In this document: positions 1 through 6,821 of the stretch, piece after piece
Numbering within the stretch: position 1 is the stretch's first letter
How the letters are laid out: each line of letters opens with the position of its first letter
Assembly: GCA_903880655.1 (NCBI GenBank)
Contig: CAIRQE010000059.1
Span: 1-22,427, forward strand
Length of the DNA stretch: 22,427 nucleotides
Direction of reading: 5' to 3'
Source of the DNA: an uncultured bacterium
GTDB taxonomy: Bacteria; Patescibacteriota; Saccharimonadia; Saccharimonadales; CAIOMD01
The notes under the pieces: model-generated
Databases searched by the model: none
What the model was told of the DNA's origin: nothing
The model's input: the letters and a program-made list of their open reading frames with translations, nothing else
Position numbers and translations under genes: made by a program

Positions 1-2
1 AA

Positions 3-182
3 CGCTATGAACGAATTAGCTTCAATGAGGCACTTGCGAATCAGGAAATACAGATTATGGATCGAGCGGCACTTGCTTTTGCTGCAGATAAAGAAATAAC
101 ACTTGTTATTTGCCAGCCAGACCCTGAAGTCGTGCTTGCGGTACTCAAGGGAGACACTAAAAAGGGAACTATCGTTTCTTAA
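3..182 (+). CDS. pyrH: UMP kinase (uridylate kinase), C-terminal fragment
   Basis: The frame is open at the left edge and ends at TAA 180-182, giving the last 59 residues only. The fragment resembles the C-terminal part of bacterial hexameric UMP kinases: a tyrosine-led block (RYERISFNEAL), the IMDRAALAFA segment that matches the family's VMDxxA helix, then a beta strand and the terminal GTIVS, equivalent to the usual GTLV ending. The enzyme phosphorylates UMP to UDP with ATP in the cytoplasm for pyrimidine nucleotide synthesis. The ATP and UMP binding parts lie outside the window, so activity cannot be judged. Its stop codon overlaps that of the convergent rlmH: the four bases TTAA at 179-182 supply both stops. 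Identification is by remembered family pattern; a full-length sequence would settle it. Confidence 0.8.
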   Translation, partial: RYERISFNEALANQEIQIMDRAALAFAADKEITLVICQPDPEVVLAVLKGDTKKGTIVS

Positions 183-640
183 GCGTGATGATAGCCACTG
201 CCTCGAGCAATTTCGTGTGCTCGATATAACTGTTCTACCAATATAAGTCGAACCAGTAGGTGAGGAAAAACCAATTTGGACAAAGACCAGGTAAAGTCTG
301 CTCGATCTTTAATAGTTTGATCAACTCCGTACGAACCACCAATAATAATAAAAAGATCTTTTGTGCTTCCGTTTTTTAGTGTTTCGATTTTTTCAGACAG
401 TTCAGGCGAAGTTAGTTGTACTCCTGTTTCATCAAGCAGCCATACTGTCTCATTACTCTTAAGATGCACCCTTATTTTTGCACTTTCATCCCGTCGGGCT
501 TCATCGCCCGAAAGTCCACTGTAGGGAACAAGGATCCATTGAATAGCAAAGCTCTGTTTGAGCCGTTTTTCGTATTCCTCAATTGCAGCAGCGGAAAGGG
601 GGTCGCTCTTCTTTCCAACAGATAGAATTGTTATTTTCAC
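179..640 (-). CDS. rlmH: 23S rRNA (pseudouridine1915-N3)-methyltransferase RlmH
   Basis: A 153-residue protein, the usual length for the RlmH family (SPOUT/alpha-beta-knot methyltransferases). RlmH uses S-adenosylmethionine to methylate N3 of pseudouridine 1915 in helix 69 of 23S rRNA. Diagnostic segments are present: FIIIGGSYGVD at about residues 97-107, which forms the SAM-binding knot, FPHLLVRLILVEQLYRA at 125-141, and the C-terminal GYHHA that reaches the active site. The start is a GTG at 640. It lies 2 bases after the stop of the upstream small membrane protein gene, so it is probably the third gene of a HIT / membrane protein / rlmH operon, with translation coupled to its neighbour since no strong Shine-Dalgarno sequence is seen. 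The stop overlaps that of convergent pyrH. Confidence 0.93.
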   Translation of the reverse strand: MKITILSVGKKSDPLSAAAIEEYEKRLKQSFAIQWILVPYSGLSGDEARRDESAKIRVHLKSNETVWLLDETGVQLTSPELSEKIETLKNGSTKDLFIIIGGSYGVDQTIKDRADFTWSLSKLVFPHLLVRLILVEQLYRAHEIARGSGYHHA

Positions 641-642
641 GA

Positions 643-819
643 TTATTTTTTAACTATAACACCAAGGATAAAATACATAAGGACAAATATGAAAAGAGCC
701 GAGATAGCTGCAGCGATACCTGCAGATTTTGTATTATTACCCGTACTTCGGTTAAGTTTTGCATAGATCCATGCGCCAGCTCCGCCGGCAAAAAATAAAG
801 CGATTAGTGCATTACTCAT
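643..819 (-). CDS. small two-helix membrane protein, unknown function
   Basis: A 58-residue ORF starting MSNALIALFFAGGAGAW and ending in VIVKK. It has two hydrophobic stretches, at about residues 4-20 and 34-55, separated by a polar loop (AKLNRSTGNNTKS). It is not recognised as a named family. Support for it being real: its ATG (819-817) overlaps the TGA of the upstream HIT gene in an ATGA junction, an AAGGAG Shine-Dalgarno sequence sits about 10 bases upstream inside the HIT gene, and its stop is 2 bases before the rlmH start. The layout is that of the middle gene of a tight three-gene operon. The ordinary membrane-helix composition gives no hint of a substrate. Confidence 0.72.
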   Translation of the reverse strand: MSNALIALFFAGGAGAWIYAKLNRSTGNNTKSAGIAAAISALFIFVLMYFILGVIVKK

Positions 820-1220
820 CTATTTCGTTCTCCTTTTAGAATTATATTTAGGGTTTTTTCAAGTATAACGAAATCTGGCTCTTTAGTCATATCAGGAATA
901 GTACGAAATTCCTCAGTGGTATCAAAAGGTATGAGATGAACGTGCGCATGGGGGACATCTACTCCAATTACTTGTACGCCAATTCTATTCCTACCAAAAA
1001 CATGTAGTTTCTGGGACACAATCTTAACAGCTTCCCAGAGTTGCCCGTAGTCCTCGTCTTCGAGATCTTCAAAATGATCTACCTGCTTTTTAGGTACAAC
1101 AAGTGTATGGCCTGGTTGAGTGGGATGAATATCCAAAAAGGCTACCGTATATTCGTCTTCGTACACCTTATATGATGGGATTTCTCCATCAATTATGCGA
1201 CTAAAAATACTTTTTTCCAT
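816..1220 (-). CDS. HIT family protein (histidine triad nucleotide hydrolase)
   Basis: A 134-residue protein of the histidine triad superfamily. The N-terminus MEKSIFSRIIDGEIPSYKVYE is the standard HIT opening, although the usual zinc-binding Cys pair is replaced by Ser (SIFSR). The PxxPGHTLVVPK segment follows at about 33-44, and the catalytic His-x-His-x-His (H91, H93, H95) sits in the family's signature loop. Such proteins hydrolyse purine phosphoramidates or related nucleotide conjugates in the cytoplasm; the exact substrate is not predictable. The frame stays open upstream to an ATG at 1325, but the 35 extra residues do not look like HIT sequence. An extended -10 element (TGC plus TATTAT, 1228-1236) ends 7 bases before ATG 1220, placing the transcript start at or next to this ATG. 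The start at 1220 is therefore preferred. First gene of the operon with the 58-aa membrane protein and rlmH. Confidence 0.9.
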   Translation of the reverse strand: MEKSIFSRIIDGEIPSYKVYEDEYTVAFLDIHPTQPGHTLVVPKKQVDHFEDLEDEDYGQLWEAVKIVSQKLHVFGRNRIGVQVIGVDVPHAHVHLIPFDTTEEFRTIPDMTKEPDFVILEKTLNIILKGERNR

Positions 1221-1227
1221 CCTAAGT

Positions 1228-1236
1228 ATAATAGCA
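1228..1236 (-). promoter_or_regulatory. extended -10 promoter, HIT / membrane protein / rlmH operon
   Basis: Read on the minus strand this is TGCTATTAT, an extended -10 element. With usual spacing the transcript would start 1 base before ATG 1220, giving a nearly leaderless mRNA. No good -35 is visible, as is common for extended -10 promoters. Confidence 0.5.
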
Positions 1237-1429
1237 TTTAAATCATCGGCCGCGTTCCCGATACTCCAAGAATTAAGAGAAATTTTAAAGTCTTGAACGC
1301 GACTGTCGATGATGCCCGCAACCATATCAGCAGACGAAGTACCGTTATAATAAAACTTTTATGGCTTAAATGAAAAATTGGCTAGTGCAAAAGAATTACT
1401 AATAGAAGATTGGAGAAAATAGTTCAATT

Positions 1430-1521
<92 letters not shown>

Positions 1522-1531
1522 ATGGTAATCT

Positions 1532-1560
1532 AGTGTAGCGCAGATTTACTATAACTTAAA
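1532..1560 (-). promoter_or_regulatory. promoter of tRNA-Ser(CGA)
   Basis: Minus strand: -35 TTTAAG (1555-1560), a 17-base spacer and -10 TACACT (1532-1537). The predicted start is about 4 bases before the mature tRNA 5' end. It overlaps the upstream region of the oppositely transcribed gene at 1599. Confidence 0.4.
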
Positions 1561-1582
1561 TTCAGTGTTTATTTATACTCGG

Positions 1583-1591
1583 TGCTAGAAT
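1583..1591 (+). promoter_or_regulatory. extended -10 promoter of the DUF1295 / DUF2177 pair
   Basis: TGC followed by TAGAAT (1586-1591). The transcript start would fall at about 1598, one base before ATG 1599. The AAAGG at 1593-1597 is too close to the ATG to act as a Shine-Dalgarno sequence, so leaderless translation is likely. The geometry is the same as for the HIT gene. Confidence 0.5.
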
Positions 1592-1598
1592 AAAGGTA

Positions 1599-2402
1599 AT
1601 GCTTCACGTTTTTCTATTAGCTGGAGGTGCTGCGATAGGGCTATCTGTTATTGCCTGGCTACTCAGCCTGCTATTTAAGGACGCTAGTATCGCTGACGTC
1701 TTTTGGGGGCTCTATTTCATCATCATCGCCGGCGCACTTTACGTTGGCCTACCCAACCATACCCGCCTTCAATTAATCGACCTCGTACTCGTATCGATAT
1801 GGGGTCTTCGTCTTGCGTGGCATATTGGCTATAGAAAAATAGGTGCAGAGGAAGACTGGCGATATGCGGAAAATAGAAAAAAATGGGGTAACTCTTTTGC
1901 CGTTCGAAGCTATTTTCAGAACTTTTTCTTTCAGGCATTACTCGCATTAGTTATTTCCGCCTCAACTCTCGTTATAGCCTACAACTTGTCCTATGCAATC
2001 GTTAAAGTTGGCAGCCTCAATGGCACGCACTTATTGCACATTTTTGCGGTAGGACTTTGGATTATAGGCTTTTTATTTGAATCTATTGGTGATTGGCAAC
2101 TGAGCCGCTGGATTAAGACTAAAAAGAAAAAAGGCGCCATTATGACCACCGGTCTCTGGCGATACACAAGACACCCCAATTACTTTGGAGAGGTCACGCA
2201 GTGGTGGGCGCTTTGGATCCTGTGTCTTGGTGGAACCTATAGTCTTTTCGCTATCCTAAGCCCACTTCTCATTACTTATCTCATTCTCTTCGTTTCAGGT
2301 GTACCGATGCTTGAGAAAAAATATATGAAAAATTCGAAGTTCAAGGCATACGCCAAAAGAACTTCAATTTTCATACCAATGCAACCTAAAGGAGGAAAGT
2401 AA
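1599..2402 (+). CDS. DUF1295 family membrane protein (steroid reductase / ICMT-like fold)
   Basis: A 267-residue multi-pass membrane protein of the DUF1295 family, related to 3-oxo-5-alpha-steroid 4-dehydrogenases and isoprenylcysteine carboxyl methyltransferases. Family marks are the early SIADVFWG segment (about 30-37), the RLAWHIGYR region near 71-79, and GLWRYTRHPNYFGE at 185-198, which is the most conserved part and probably binds cofactor. About six hydrophobic segments are visible. The family's bacterial substrate is mostly unknown; a role in lipid or isoprenoid modification is a guess by fold. The stop overlaps the start of the next gene (TAATG), so the two are co-transcribed and probably translationally coupled. 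Confidence 0.85.
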   Translation: MLHVFLLAGGAAIGLSVIAWLLSLLFKDASIADVFWGLYFIIIAGALYVGLPNHTRLQLIDLVLVSIWGLRLAWHIGYRKIGAEEDWRYAENRKKWGNSFAVRSYFQNFFFQALLALVISASTLVIAYNLSYAIVKVGSLNGTHLLHIFAVGLWIIGFLFESIGDWQLSRWIKTKKKKGAIMTTGLWRYTRHPNYFGEVTQWWALWILCLGGTYSLFAILSPLLITYLILFVSGVPMLEKKYMKNSKFKAYAKRTSIFIPMQPKGGK

Positions 2403-2812
2403 TGACATCAGGAAAAGTAATTGAACTATTTGTTATAGGACTATTAGTATTTTTAGCCTTCGACAGCGTGTGGCTCGTTAAGATTGCGCCAAAACTATAT
2501 AAGCAGTACATTGGGCACCTAATGGCTAAAAAACCCAATCTACAGGCCGCAGGGCTGTTTTATGGCCTATATATTGTTGGTCTATTGGTATTCGTATTGG
2601 TTCCTGCAATAAATATGGGGAGCATCAACCACGCCATAGGCTATGGAGCACTCTTCGGGTTCTTTACCTATGCAACCTTCGACCTGACTTCGCAGGCTGT
2701 ATTTAAGAATTGGCCCTGGACTATTACGGGGATAGACCTTCTCTGGGGCAGCTTCGTTACGATGACCAGTTCTACCGTTGTATATGCGCTCTATTCACAT
2801 TTAATTAAATAA
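2402..2812 (+). CDS. DUF2177 family membrane protein
   Basis: A 136-residue protein with four hydrophobic segments matching the DUF2177 family. Shared features are a DSVWL motif in helix 1, YKQYIGHLMAKKPNLQAAGLF, then YATFDLTSQAVFKNWPW and DLLWGSF in the second half. No biochemical function is established for the family to my knowledge. It starts one base inside the stop of the DUF1295 gene, with the Shine-Dalgarno sequence AAAGGAGG just upstream. DUF1295 and DUF2177 genes side by side suggest a joint membrane process, possibly lipid-related (inference). It is followed by a separate promoter at 2827, so the transcript probably ends or fades here. Confidence 0.85.
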   Translation: MTSGKVIELFVIGLLVFLAFDSVWLVKIAPKLYKQYIGHLMAKKPNLQAAGLFYGLYIVGLLVFVLVPAINMGSINHAIGYGALFGFFTYATFDLTSQAVFKNWPWTITGIDLLWGSFVTMTSSTVVYALYSHLIK

Positions 2813-2826
2813 TATACCTCGATAAT

Positions 2827-2855
2827 TTGACAAAATATTATAAAAGTTTTATTAT
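2827..2855 (+). promoter_or_regulatory. sigma-70-type promoter of the gene at 2881
   Basis: A consensus -35 TTGACA (2827-2832), a 17-base spacer and -10 TATTAT (2850-2855). This is the best-matching promoter in the window. The expected start is at about 2862, leaving a 19-base leader without a clear Shine-Dalgarno sequence. Confidence 0.7.
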
Positions 2856-2880
2856 ATTTCCATATTGAGAATGGTTTTAT

Positions 2881-3564
2881 ATGGTAGAAAAAAGTTTTGT
2901 TCCAGAACCTGAAAAAAATAAACGAGAGCTCACTCCCGAACGACTTCGCTTTGTTAGCTGGCTTCGCTTACTATCTGGCGGATTTCAGCTTGTTGCCGCT
3001 GCGACGCAAGGTGGGGCAGGCATTGCGAGCGGCATAGAAGGACTGGAAGAAACACTTGATGCTGCAGCACTACGTGGGGCTGCCAAAGACCTTGAGGCAG
3101 AAAATGCGAACCAAAAAGGGAATGCAAAAAAATATCGAAAAAGGATGCAGAAATTTGTTGGCGCAACAGCTTTGGCAGCGGCCGTTGGGACAGGCTATGA
3201 CGTCATACATGAAGGGGTGATGCAAGATGGTTGGTTCGGTAAAATGGATGCAGTTGGGTTCAATAATTTAGCCGCTATGTCGTCAATAACAGCAATTGCC
3301 CTTGGCTCAATTGCTCTCATTACAAATCGTCATGAAGTAGCTGATCATTTACACCCACATACAGAGGCTGATGGAACGGTCCACGAAAAACCAAAAGGAA
3401 TCAAAGGCTATCTCGCCCGAGATACGCTTAAGGATTTTGTCATTCCATTATTTGTACTAGGCGGTTCGCTTGTTAAAGCGCCCCATCTTGCTGAGTATGC
3501 GCTTGAAGCTGCTGGTGTAGGGTATGGAGTAAACATCTATACCAAACTTCGCAAGGAACAATAA
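2881..3564 (+). CDS. membrane protein of unknown function
   Basis: A 227-residue protein not recognised as a named family. The N-terminal 25 residues are charged. Hydrophobic or Ala/Gly-rich stretches lie at about 27-52, 90-107, 125-147 and 185-217, with a basic amphipathic segment (about 68-88) between the first two. The loop at 150-175 contains a run of histidines and acids (HEVADHLHPHTEADG), which could bind a metal, but nothing else supports that. It has its own strong promoter at 2827-2855. Its TAA is immediately followed by the stop of the convergent glycosyltransferase, with no terminator between them. Being conserved in frame with a consensus promoter argues for a real, probably well-transcribed gene. 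Confidence 0.7.
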   Translation: MVEKSFVPEPEKNKRELTPERLRFVSWLRLLSGGFQLVAAATQGGAGIASGIEGLEETLDAAALRGAAKDLEAENANQKGNAKKYRKRMQKFVGATALAAAVGTGYDVIHEGVMQDGWFGKMDAVGFNNLAAMSSITAIALGSIALITNRHEVADHLHPHTEADGTVHEKPKGIKGYLARDTLKDFVIPLFVLGGSLVKAPHLAEYALEAAGVGYGVNIYTKLRKEQ

Positions 3565-5070
3565 TCATTCACTAATAGTGAGTTCATAGAGCGTGTAGTT
3601 AGTGTTCGAATACACCTGGCGGTAGTTGCTTGAAACAAACTCCGAGATGAATGCGTCTTCGGGGGGATACTGGGGAGATAGAATTAGCCATTTTGGTGGG
3701 TTGATCTGAAAATAGCTATGGATTTCTTTTTTTAGTACCGAATCCTGCAGACCCATCCAATCCTGCAGGGCGGTCAATCTTTTTGAGGGCAAAACGGAGG
3801 TTTCGGTAAAGGGCAAGGGATTTATTCCATATCCGTAAACACTATTTCTTTGATTTACAGGAATTTCATTAATAATCTGAATTGAATCTCGGATGTTTAT
3901 TTCATTAGCTTTTCTTTCATGCCGATACCCATAAACCACTGAAAAATCCATAAGAAGGAAAATAAAAAGTCCTACATAGCCGAGTCTACTATATATTTTT
4001 CTTTCCGACACTCGCTTCAGGGTATCATCAAGAGCGACACACAGCATCATGAGACTAATAATGAAAGGTGGCATCAGTAGCTGTAAATAATGTAACCAAT
4101 TATGCCCCGATACGTACAATGTCAGGGTTGAAAAAACTCCAACCAATACCAGCAATAATGGAACTTTTGCGTCCCTTTTACTCTTATAATACAAAAAAGC
4201 AGTTGTCAGAGAGAGGATGCATACAACGATTGCTGCAGCAGAAAAGGAAGTAAGAAAAGTATTGGAAAAATCCCTTGAGTGATTGATTGAATATCTGTAA
4301 TTAAACAAAAAAGTTCCATAAATCATATCTGAATAAGAGTGATTTATAATGAAATATCCCGCCAAAATAGACGTTACAAGAAGAAAGCCAGCAATGATTG
4401 ATGAGAAAAAAGTAAAAAATTGTTTAGCGGGGAGCCTCTTGAGCATAAAATACGTCAAAGCGAGAATCGCGGCGATAATAGCGGCGGCATTATTTGCTCT
4501 AATAAAAAAGGTGAGGGCTGCCAGGGATCCAAGAGAAAAAAGTAAAAGATTCTCGGTTTTAAGTGAAATTTTGGTTTTTATCGAGCCTAAACTTCCATTC
4601 TTAAAAAGATAGAGCACTAAATAGATACCTAGAAATATAAACGAAAGACTGAACTCTTCCGACAAGTTTCCACCCTCAAAAGCAAACCCATAGAAGCAGA
4701 GGTAAAGCAGGGGAAATATCCATATATATTTATTTGCTACAAGTTGCTTAGCGATTAATAAAACGGAAAAAAGCGTGACGAGCAAGAAAAGGTATTGAAT
4801 CATAAAAATGCCGATCTTACCGCTAGATATCCAGGCACCGAGTGCTTCTATAAAAAATAAAACTGGGCCCTTTGAGTCGATTGTCGTGACATAGAACTTT
4901 CCGCCCCTCACTAAGGTAAGACCCATTAACCGAAAAATAGTGCTATCGACGTAACTCCATAAATAAAGCGGACTGGTGCTTGTTGATTGAGTCAGTAAAA
5001 AAATAAAACCTGAGATTGCAGAAAACATAATTCCAGGCAACCTTAAGGTTTTTTTTATTTGCTTAATCAT
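3565..5070 (-). CDS. GT-C fold membrane glycosyltransferase (PMT/ArnT-like)
   Basis: A 501-residue polytopic protein with about ten to twelve membrane segments and a C-terminal extracytoplasmic tail of about 100 residues. The first external loop holds YVDSTIFRLMG with D42, the position of the catalytic or sugar-phosphate-binding Asp of GT-C enzymes, followed by GGKFYVTTIDSKGP (57-69), which matches the DxKGP pattern of bacterial PMT_2-like glycosyltransferases. Such enzymes transfer a sugar from a polyprenyl-phosphate carrier to a lipid, polymer or protein on the outer face of the cytoplasmic membrane. The acceptor cannot be predicted. Base composition is AT-rich like its neighbours. It is monocistronic, transcribed towards the gene at 2881, and the two genes abut stop to stop. 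Confidence 0.75.
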   Translation of the reverse strand: MIKQIKKTLRLPGIMFSAISGFIFLLTQSTSTSPLYLWSYVDSTIFRLMGLTLVRGGKFYVTTIDSKGPVLFFIEALGAWISSGKIGIFMIQYLFLLVTLFSVLLIAKQLVANKYIWIFPLLYLCFYGFAFEGGNLSEEFSLSFIFLGIYLVLYLFKNGSLGSIKTKISLKTENLLLFSLGSLAALTFFIRANNAAAIIAAILALTYFMLKRLPAKQFFTFFSSIIAGFLLVTSILAGYFIINHSYSDMIYGTFLFNYRYSINHSRDFSNTFLTSFSAAAIVVCILSLTTAFLYYKSKRDAKVPLLLVLVGVFSTLTLYVSGHNWLHYLQLLMPPFIISLMMLCVALDDTLKRVSERKIYSRLGYVGLFIFLLMDFSVVYGYRHERKANEINIRDSIQIINEIPVNQRNSVYGYGINPLPFTETSVLPSKRLTALQDWMGLQDSVLKKEIHSYFQINPPKWLILSPQYPPEDAFISEFVSSNYRQVYSNTNYTLYELTISE

Positions 5071-5078
5071 TATTTAAC

Positions 5079-5084
5079 AGTATA
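5079..5084 (-). promoter_or_regulatory. -10 element of the GT-C glycosyltransferase gene
   Basis: TATACT on the minus strand, 8 bases before ATG 5070. The predicted leader is about 2 bases. A weak -35 (TTCGCA) lies 18 bases further upstream. Confidence 0.4.
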
Positions 5085-5136
5085 TAGGTTGGTAAACCGC
5101 TTTGCGAAACCATTATAAAAAAGCAAGGAAATGAAT

Positions 5137-5213
5137 TGGTGCACCCGACAGGATTCGAACCTACGACCTTTGGCTCCGCAAGCCAACGCTCTATCCAGCT
5201 GAGCTACGGGTGC
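5137..5213 (-). tRNA. tRNA-Arg(GCG)
   Basis: A 77-base cloverleaf with encoded CCA (5137-5139). The acceptor stem is GCACCCG/CGGGTGC with discriminator A. The D arm is GCTC-AGCTGGATA-GAGC. The anticodon stem is TTGGC/GCCAA with loop TTGCGGA, so the anticodon is GCG, reading CGC and by wobble CGU. Most bacteria read these codons with tRNA-Arg(ACG), whose A34 is edited to inosine, so this form is unusual. The T stem carries two G-U pairs. G36-G37 fits TrmD methylation. Confidence 0.96.
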
Positions 5214-5224
5214 AAAGCTTCATC

Positions 5225-5233
5225 ACTATAACA
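5225..5233 (-). promoter_or_regulatory. extended -10 promoter of tRNA-Arg(GCG)
   Basis: Minus strand TGT followed by TATAGT. The predicted start at about 5218 lies 5 bases before the mature tRNA 5' end. Confidence 0.45.
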
Positions 5234-5257
5234 GATGAGAGCCCTTTTTTCTAGAGG

Positions 5258-5821
5258 TTAGAATCTTATTCTAGCAACAAGTCTATCGATAGCTTCAAGT
5301 CTTTTAGTTTCCGAAGGCAAGAACTCTCCCAATATTTCAAGAATCTGCTCTTTTTGCTGAGGTAAAAAATAAAGGGTGACTGGAACCGCAAATCTTTTTA
5401 CTGGAATAAGATTTACGCTCGGCACCACACCGCCTTCAATAATTTCAATATTCTTAAATGCTTCGTAATTAAAATGCTTCTTATCTACTGTGACGCCGCT
5501 ACTATCAACTAAAAATTCTAATGTTTTAGGCTTGATGTTAGCATAAACACCAAAAGCAATAGCTAAAACTACGATGACGCCGATTGATACGTATTGACGG
5601 GTAAGCAGGTACACGAGTCCGCAGAAAACGACAGTTATAAGCGCCAAAGTGACATACCATGAGCTGCTTTTTTCATGAGATATAAATTCTGACGCCATCC
5701 ATCTTACTTCTTCTTTCGGTGCGGATACCTGGGGCTGACTCGGTGTAGATAGCTGTCCTGAGCTGTACTCAAATGGCTCTTGGGTAGTACTAGGGTTAGG
5801 TCTTGTAAAATCATTATTCAC
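5258..5821 (-). CDS. small bitopic-hairpin membrane protein, unknown function
   Basis: A 187-residue protein from a GTG start, not assigned to a named family. The first 40 or so residues are polar and rich in Pro, Ser and Gln, so probably disordered. Next comes WMASEFISHEKSSSWY just before two closely spaced membrane helices (about residues 58-74 and 77-94), then a soluble domain rich in beta strands ending in a short amphipathic helix. A W-x-A-x-E segment before a hairpin and a PH-like soluble part is something I recall from CPR genomes, but this is memory, not a search. The frame has an in-frame ATG at 5842, but that ATG lies inside the extended -10 region TGTTATACA (5830-5838). The transcript would start only 2 bases before GTG 5821, so the GTG is preferred. 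Confidence 0.7.
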   Translation of the reverse strand: MNNDFTRPNPSTTQEPFEYSSGQLSTPSQPQVSAPKEEVRWMASEFISHEKSSSWYVTLALITVVFCGLVYLLTRQYVSIGVIVVLAIAFGVYANIKPKTLEFLVDSSGVTVDKKHFNYEAFKNIEIIEGGVVPSVNLIPVKRFAVPVTLYFLPQQKEQILEILGEFLPSETKRLEAIDRLVARIRF

Positions 5822-5829
5822 AGCCTTAT

Positions 5830-5838
5830 TGTATAACA
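5830..5838 (-). promoter_or_regulatory. extended -10 promoter of the gene starting at 5821
   Basis: Minus strand TGT plus TATACA. The predicted start is at 5823, 2 bases before the GTG start codon, which rules out the upstream in-frame ATG at 5842 if this promoter is used. Confidence 0.5.
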
Positions 5839-5861
5839 GCATAAGGATTATGAGAACGTTA

Positions 5862-5890
5862 TTGCTCTATAACAGATAAGAATGTACAAT
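5862..5890 (+). promoter_or_regulatory. promoter of the tandem tRNA-Ser operon
   Basis: -35 TTGCTC (5862-5867), a 17-base spacer and -10 TACAAT (5885-5890). The predicted start is at about 5897, about 23 bases before the first tRNA. Confidence 0.5.
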
Positions 5891-5919
5891 ATTGTGGCTG
5901 ATAACAGTAAATTGGCTTT

Positions 5920-6009
<90 letters not shown>

Positions 6010-6033
6010 ATTTTATCTGTTTATTAGTGATGC

Positions 6034-6126
6034 GGAGGGGTACCCAAGTGGCTGAAGGGGACGGTTTGCTAAATCGTTAGGGGGGAGCAATCTCCCGCGA
6101 GGGTTCGAATCCCTCCTCCTCCGCCA
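6034..6126 (+). tRNA. tRNA-Ser(GCT)
   Basis: 93 bases with encoded CCA (6124-6126). Acceptor GGAGGGG/CTCCTCC with one G-U pair, discriminator G. Anticodon loop TTGCTAA gives anticodon GCT, reading AGC and AGU. The variable arm is a strong hairpin (GGGGGAG...CTCCCG). Followed 7 bases later by a terminator. Confidence 0.97.
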
Positions 6127-6133
6127 ATTAAAG

Positions 6134-6158
6134 AAACCAGAATTAGTCTGGTTTTTTT
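6134..6158 (+). terminator. intrinsic terminator of the tRNA-Ser operon
   Basis: An 8-bp stem, AAACCAGA (6134-6141) with TCTGGTTT (6147-6154), a 5-base loop, and a T run to 6158. Confidence 0.85.
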
Positions 6159-6209
6159 AATTTTACTGCTCTGTTGTATAAATTATGTTGTAAATCTAGG
6201 GAGGCTTTC

Positions 6210-6238
6210 TTGCAACCTCTATAAAACAGCTATATACT
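6210..6238 (+). promoter_or_regulatory. promoter of hsp20
   Basis: -35 TTGCAA (6210-6215), a 17-base spacer and -10 TATACT (6233-6238). The expected start at about 6245 leaves a leader of about 50 bases. No CIRCE (HrcA) inverted repeat is seen, so heat control by HrcA is not supported by the sequence. Confidence 0.6.
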
Positions 6239-6295
6239 TTATGTAAATACAGAAACGCAAATTTGTTAACTTTAAAGCGTGGAGGGTATCACGAC

Positions 6296-6763
6296 ATGGC
6301 ACGACGGACGACGGACGACGATCTATTAATGGAAGATGAATTAACGGCAGCCTTTTTAGGTGAAGAAGAGATAGTTCAACATCAACAAGTACAGCAACCA
6401 ATGCAACAAGAAGACGAATGGGACGAAGAAGAAGCCGTACCTGGTCAACTCGCTGTAGATGTATACGAAACAAAAGACAAGCTTGTCGTAAAGGCAAGAA
6501 CAGCTGGCGTTAACAAAAACGAGCTAGATGTCAGTATCTCAGATAATACACTTTCTATTCGTGGTTCTTTAAATGCAGGATACGAGGAAGATGTAGAAAA
6601 TTATCATCTACAGGAATGCTATTGGGGAGAATTCTCACGAAGTCTCGTTCTGCCAATACCAGTAAAAGAAGATGAGATTGAAGCAGTTCTTAAGGACGGA
6701 GTCCTTACCGTAAGTTTCACTAAGGTAAAACAAGATACGGTGAAGAAGATTCAGGTTCTTTAG
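6296..6763 (+). CDS. small heat shock protein, Hsp20 / alpha-crystallin family
   Basis: A 155-residue cytoplasmic chaperone. The N-terminal 50 residues are acidic and glutamine-rich (QHQQVQQPMQQEDEWDEEE) and probably disordered. The alpha-crystallin domain spans about 51-145: it opens with LAVDVYETKDKLVVKARTAGV and ends with the family signature A-V-L-K-D-G-V-L (130-137). The C-terminal KKIQVL supplies an I-x-V motif (152-154), used by this family to link dimers into oligomers. Such proteins hold unfolding proteins without ATP. The start is chosen at ATG 6296 because GGAGGG (6281-6286) lies 9 bases upstream; an in-frame ATG at 6263 would bury that site inside the gene. Monocistronic, with its own promoter and terminator. 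Confidence 0.95.
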   Translation: MARRTTDDDLLMEDELTAAFLGEEEIVQHQQVQQPMQQEDEWDEEEAVPGQLAVDVYETKDKLVVKARTAGVNKNELDVSISDNTLSIRGSLNAGYEEDVENYHLQECYWGEFSRSLVLPIPVKEDEIEAVLKDGVLTVSFTKVKQDTVKKIQVL

Positions 6764-6780
6764 TAAAAATAAAACAATTA

Positions 6781-6809
6781 AAAAAGACCCCGGAAGGGGT
6801 CTTTTTTTT
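6781..6809 (+). terminator. bidirectional intrinsic terminator
   Basis: The stem AAAAAGACCCC / GGGGTCTTTTT with GGAA tetraloop (6792-6795) is followed by T8. The A run at 6780-6785 supplies a U tract on the opposite strand too, so it can end both hsp20 and the minus-strand pilin-like operon whose last stop is at 6822. Confidence 0.92.
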
Positions 6810-6821
6810 GTTAAACTAATT

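Noticed and set aside
1221..1325. 35-residue N-terminal extension of the HIT protein
   Set aside because: It does not resemble HIT sequence, and an extended -10 promoter lies within it immediately before the standard HIT start.
6263..6295. Upstream in-frame ATG for Hsp20
   Set aside because: GGAGGG at the right spacing for ATG 6296 would be inside the coding region; the extra residues do not look like Hsp20.
6160..6295. CIRCE or other heat-shock operator upstream of hsp20
   Set aside because: No TTAGCACTC-N9-GAGTGCTAA-like repeat is present; only an ordinary promoter is visible.
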